Part shown: piece after piece, positions 6,423-7,599 of the stretch
How the letters are laid out: each line of letters starts with the position of its first letter
How positions within the stretch are numbered: position 1 is the first letter of the stretch
Source of the DNA: Desulfobacula sp.
GTDB lineage: Bacteria; Desulfobacterota; Desulfobacteria; Desulfobacterales; Desulfobacteraceae
Assembly (NCBI GenBank): GCA_023139225.1
Contig: JAGLNZ010000222.1
Location: 1-7,599, forward strand
DNA: 7,599 nucleotides
Direction of reading: 5' to 3'
Made by a program: the position numbers and the translations under genes
Notes under the pieces: model-generated
Told to the model about the DNA's origin: nothing
The model's database searches: none
What the model saw: the letters and a program-made list of their open reading frames with translations, nothing else

Positions 6423-7466
6423 ATGAAAAACAACCTGATGGGAGAAAAAACCATAAGTGACGGCATGTCGCTGGAAATTCTGATATCAAGAGTCAAGCTT
6501 CCCCCCCTTCCGACGAATGGAGCAAAGCTTCTGGACATGGCTCAGCAACCCATGGACGAAATAGACATTTCTTCTTTTGCCAAGCTTGTCGAGATGGATC
6601 CCGGACTTTTTGCCAGTGTACTGCAATTGGCCAATTCACCTTATTACAGCGGGGTGGATGGAATCATCAGCATGAGAGCCGCCATTACCCGTATCGGACT
6701 GACAGAGACCATCAATTCAATCTGTCTGTATTTTTTTCAGAAAATGTTACCCAAACTTCCTGCCATTGAAGGTTTTTCGTCCAGAGAGTATTGGGCATAT
6801 TCCTGGGCCTGTGCCATGGCAAACCGCCGTCTTGGGCACCCTAACTTAGGGATGGGCGTACTGCCCGGGGAACTTTATATCGCCGGGCTGCTCCATGGTA
6901 TGGGAAAACTGCTGATCGCCATTCATTACCCCAATGAATTTTCCAAGTGTGTGATAAAGGCCAGGGATTTTAAGCAGCCTTTGTACAAAATAGAACAGGA
7001 TGTGTTTGGAACCACAGATGCCTTTGTGGCTTCCAAGATTATGGAAGCCTGGAACCTTCCTGCCAATATCTGTACTGGAGTGGCTTTTCATCAGATGCCT
7101 GAATCTGCACCGGATGAATACAAAGAAATTGCAGGTTTGACTCAGTTTGCCTATTGCATTGCCGCCATGTCAGGAATCGGAAAAAGCGGGGACGGACTTT
7201 TAATGGACCTTTCTTCCACCTATATTTATCAACAATCCAATTTGCAGATTTCCCGGGAAGAGACCCGGGAAAAGATTATCCGGGAAATAATAGAATCTCT
7301 TGAGAAAAAATCCGAAAGTGTGACGGGTTTGTCTTCTAAATCCAGTACCCGAACACCGGATAAAGAAGACATCGGAAAGGAAAAAAGCCCTGCAAAAAAA
7401 AGGGCTCTGCCTAAGACAAAAAAAGGTTTTTTTGCCAGAATCCGGTCACTTTTGGGGGCAAGCTGA
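6423..7466 (+). CDS. HDOD-domain signalling protein
   Basis: HDOD domains are non-enzymatic or degenerate relatives of HD phosphohydrolases found in bacterial signal transduction, often near chemotaxis, two-component or cyclic-di-GMP genes. The 347-residue product has the family opening LPPLP (26-30), the DPGLFASVLQLANSPYYS segment near 59-76, and an AITRIG helix. At the position of the HD pair it has H158-G159 (LLHGMGK), so the metal-binding aspartate is missing; H223 (AFHQMP) remains. Hydrolase activity is therefore unlikely, and a scaffold or sensory role is inferred. From about 295 comes a Ser/Thr/Lys-rich linker, ending in a basic, amphipathic-looking tail with KKGFFARIRSLLG (333-345). 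There is no signal peptide or membrane span, so it is probably cytoplasmic. An in-frame TAA at 6405-6407 and the AAGGAAAG site support this ATG; M6 is an alternative. The gene is transcribed divergently from uvrB and convergently with a histidine kinase. Its specific target cannot be told from sequence. A8 at 7394-7401 may cause slippage. Confidence 0.92.
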   Translation: MKNNLMGEKTISDGMSLEILISRVKLPPLPTNGAKLLDMAQQPMDEIDISSFAKLVEMDPGLFASVLQLANSPYYSGVDGIISMRAAITRIGLTETINSICLYFFQKMLPKLPAIEGFSSREYWAYSWACAMANRRLGHPNLGMGVLPGELYIAGLLHGMGKLLIAIHYPNEFSKCVIKARDFKQPLYKIEQDVFGTTDAFVASKIMEAWNLPANICTGVAFHQMPESAPDEYKEIAGLTQFAYCIAAMSGIGKSGDGLLMDLSSTYIYQQSNLQISREETREKIIREIIESLEKKSESVTGLSSKSSTRTPDKEDIGKEKSPAKKRALPKTKKGFFARIRSLLGAS

Positions 7467-7498
7467 GTCGCAACAGCAATGGCCGCTGGATACGCCTT

Positions 7499-7599
7499 TT
7501 AAGATAGCTGCTGCAACGGAAGCTTAATGGTAAACTTAGTGCCCCTGCCGGGAAAAGATTCAACATTTATAGTGCCTTTATGGTTCTCTACAATAATAA
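7499..7599 (-). CDS. Sensor histidine kinase, C-terminal 32 residues (partial)
   Basis: Reading leftward from the right edge, an open frame of 32 codons ends at a TAA (7499-7501). It contains HKGTINVESFPGRGTKFTIK followed by LPLQQLS, the typical end of a GHKL/HATPase_c domain: the glycine-rich G2 box (GRGTKF), which closes over ATP, and the last beta strand. The enzyme would autophosphorylate a histidine and pass the phosphate to a response regulator. Its sensor region, histidine box and partner lie outside the window. The stop is 32 bp from the stop of the convergent HDOD gene, and no convincing terminator is visible between them. The identification rests on a short stretch, but the motif is characteristic. 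Confidence 0.8.
   Translation of the reverse strand, partial: IIVENHKGTINVESFPGRGTKFTIKLPLQQLS

Noticed and set aside
7467..7500. Possible bidirectional terminator between the convergent HDOD and kinase genes (GGC...GCC followed by TTTT near 7481-7500).
   Set aside because: Only about 3 bp of stem can form before mismatches, too weak to call a terminator.
1..7599. tRNA, rRNA, riboswitch, CRISPR, insertion sequence, attachment site or replication origin.
   Set aside because: Almost all of the window is occupied by well-supported coding sequence, and the only sizeable gap (6232-6422) shows no tRNA-like folds, repeat arrays or transposase ends.

Overview
The window looks like ordinary chromosome from an anaerobic, fairly AT-rich bacterium, most likely a sulfate-reducing deltaproteobacterium of the Desulfobacteraceae/Desulfobacula type. 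This is inferred from three things: a large 2-hydroxyacyl-CoA dehydratase activase-type protein (an oxygen-sensitive iron-sulfur family typical of strict anaerobes), an HDOD signalling protein beside a histidine kinase, and base composition and codon use judged by eye. No marker in the window proves the taxon.

Layout. Positions 1-2318 (minus) hold the N-terminal 772 codons of a very large tandem activase/DUF2229 protein that runs off the left edge. Its frame was read codon by codon and is open throughout. Positions 2319-2410 form a short gap with a hairpin at the uvrC stop, a perfect TATAAT and a good ribosome binding site. uvrC (2411-4234) and uvrB (4240-6231) lie on the same strand, only 5 nt apart. 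Positions 6232-6422 are the only real intergenic region. It is a divergent promoter region with several inverted repeats, one of them resembling the Geobacter LexA operator. On the plus strand, 6423-7466 encodes an HDOD-domain protein with a degenerate HD motif and a basic, amphipathic-looking tail. At the right edge, 7499-7599 (minus) encodes the last 32 residues of a sensor histidine kinase, convergent with the HDOD gene.

How the genes work together. UvrB and UvrC are the damage-verification and dual-incision subunits of nucleotide excision repair, and the 5-nt spacing indicates one transcript. The activase-like gene follows in the same direction but has its own promoter and ribosome binding site signals. 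There is no known functional link to DNA repair, so it may be only a positional neighbour. The HDOD protein and the kinase fragment point to a signalling locus beginning to the right.

I found no clear new system, mobile element, CRISPR array or RNA gene. The points most worth checking are the unusual phenylalanine-rich helicase motif VI region of UvrB, the possible LexA site, the doubled activase with its extra cysteine cluster, and two A8 tracts that could give frameshifted or slipped C-termini of UvrC and of the HDOD protein.
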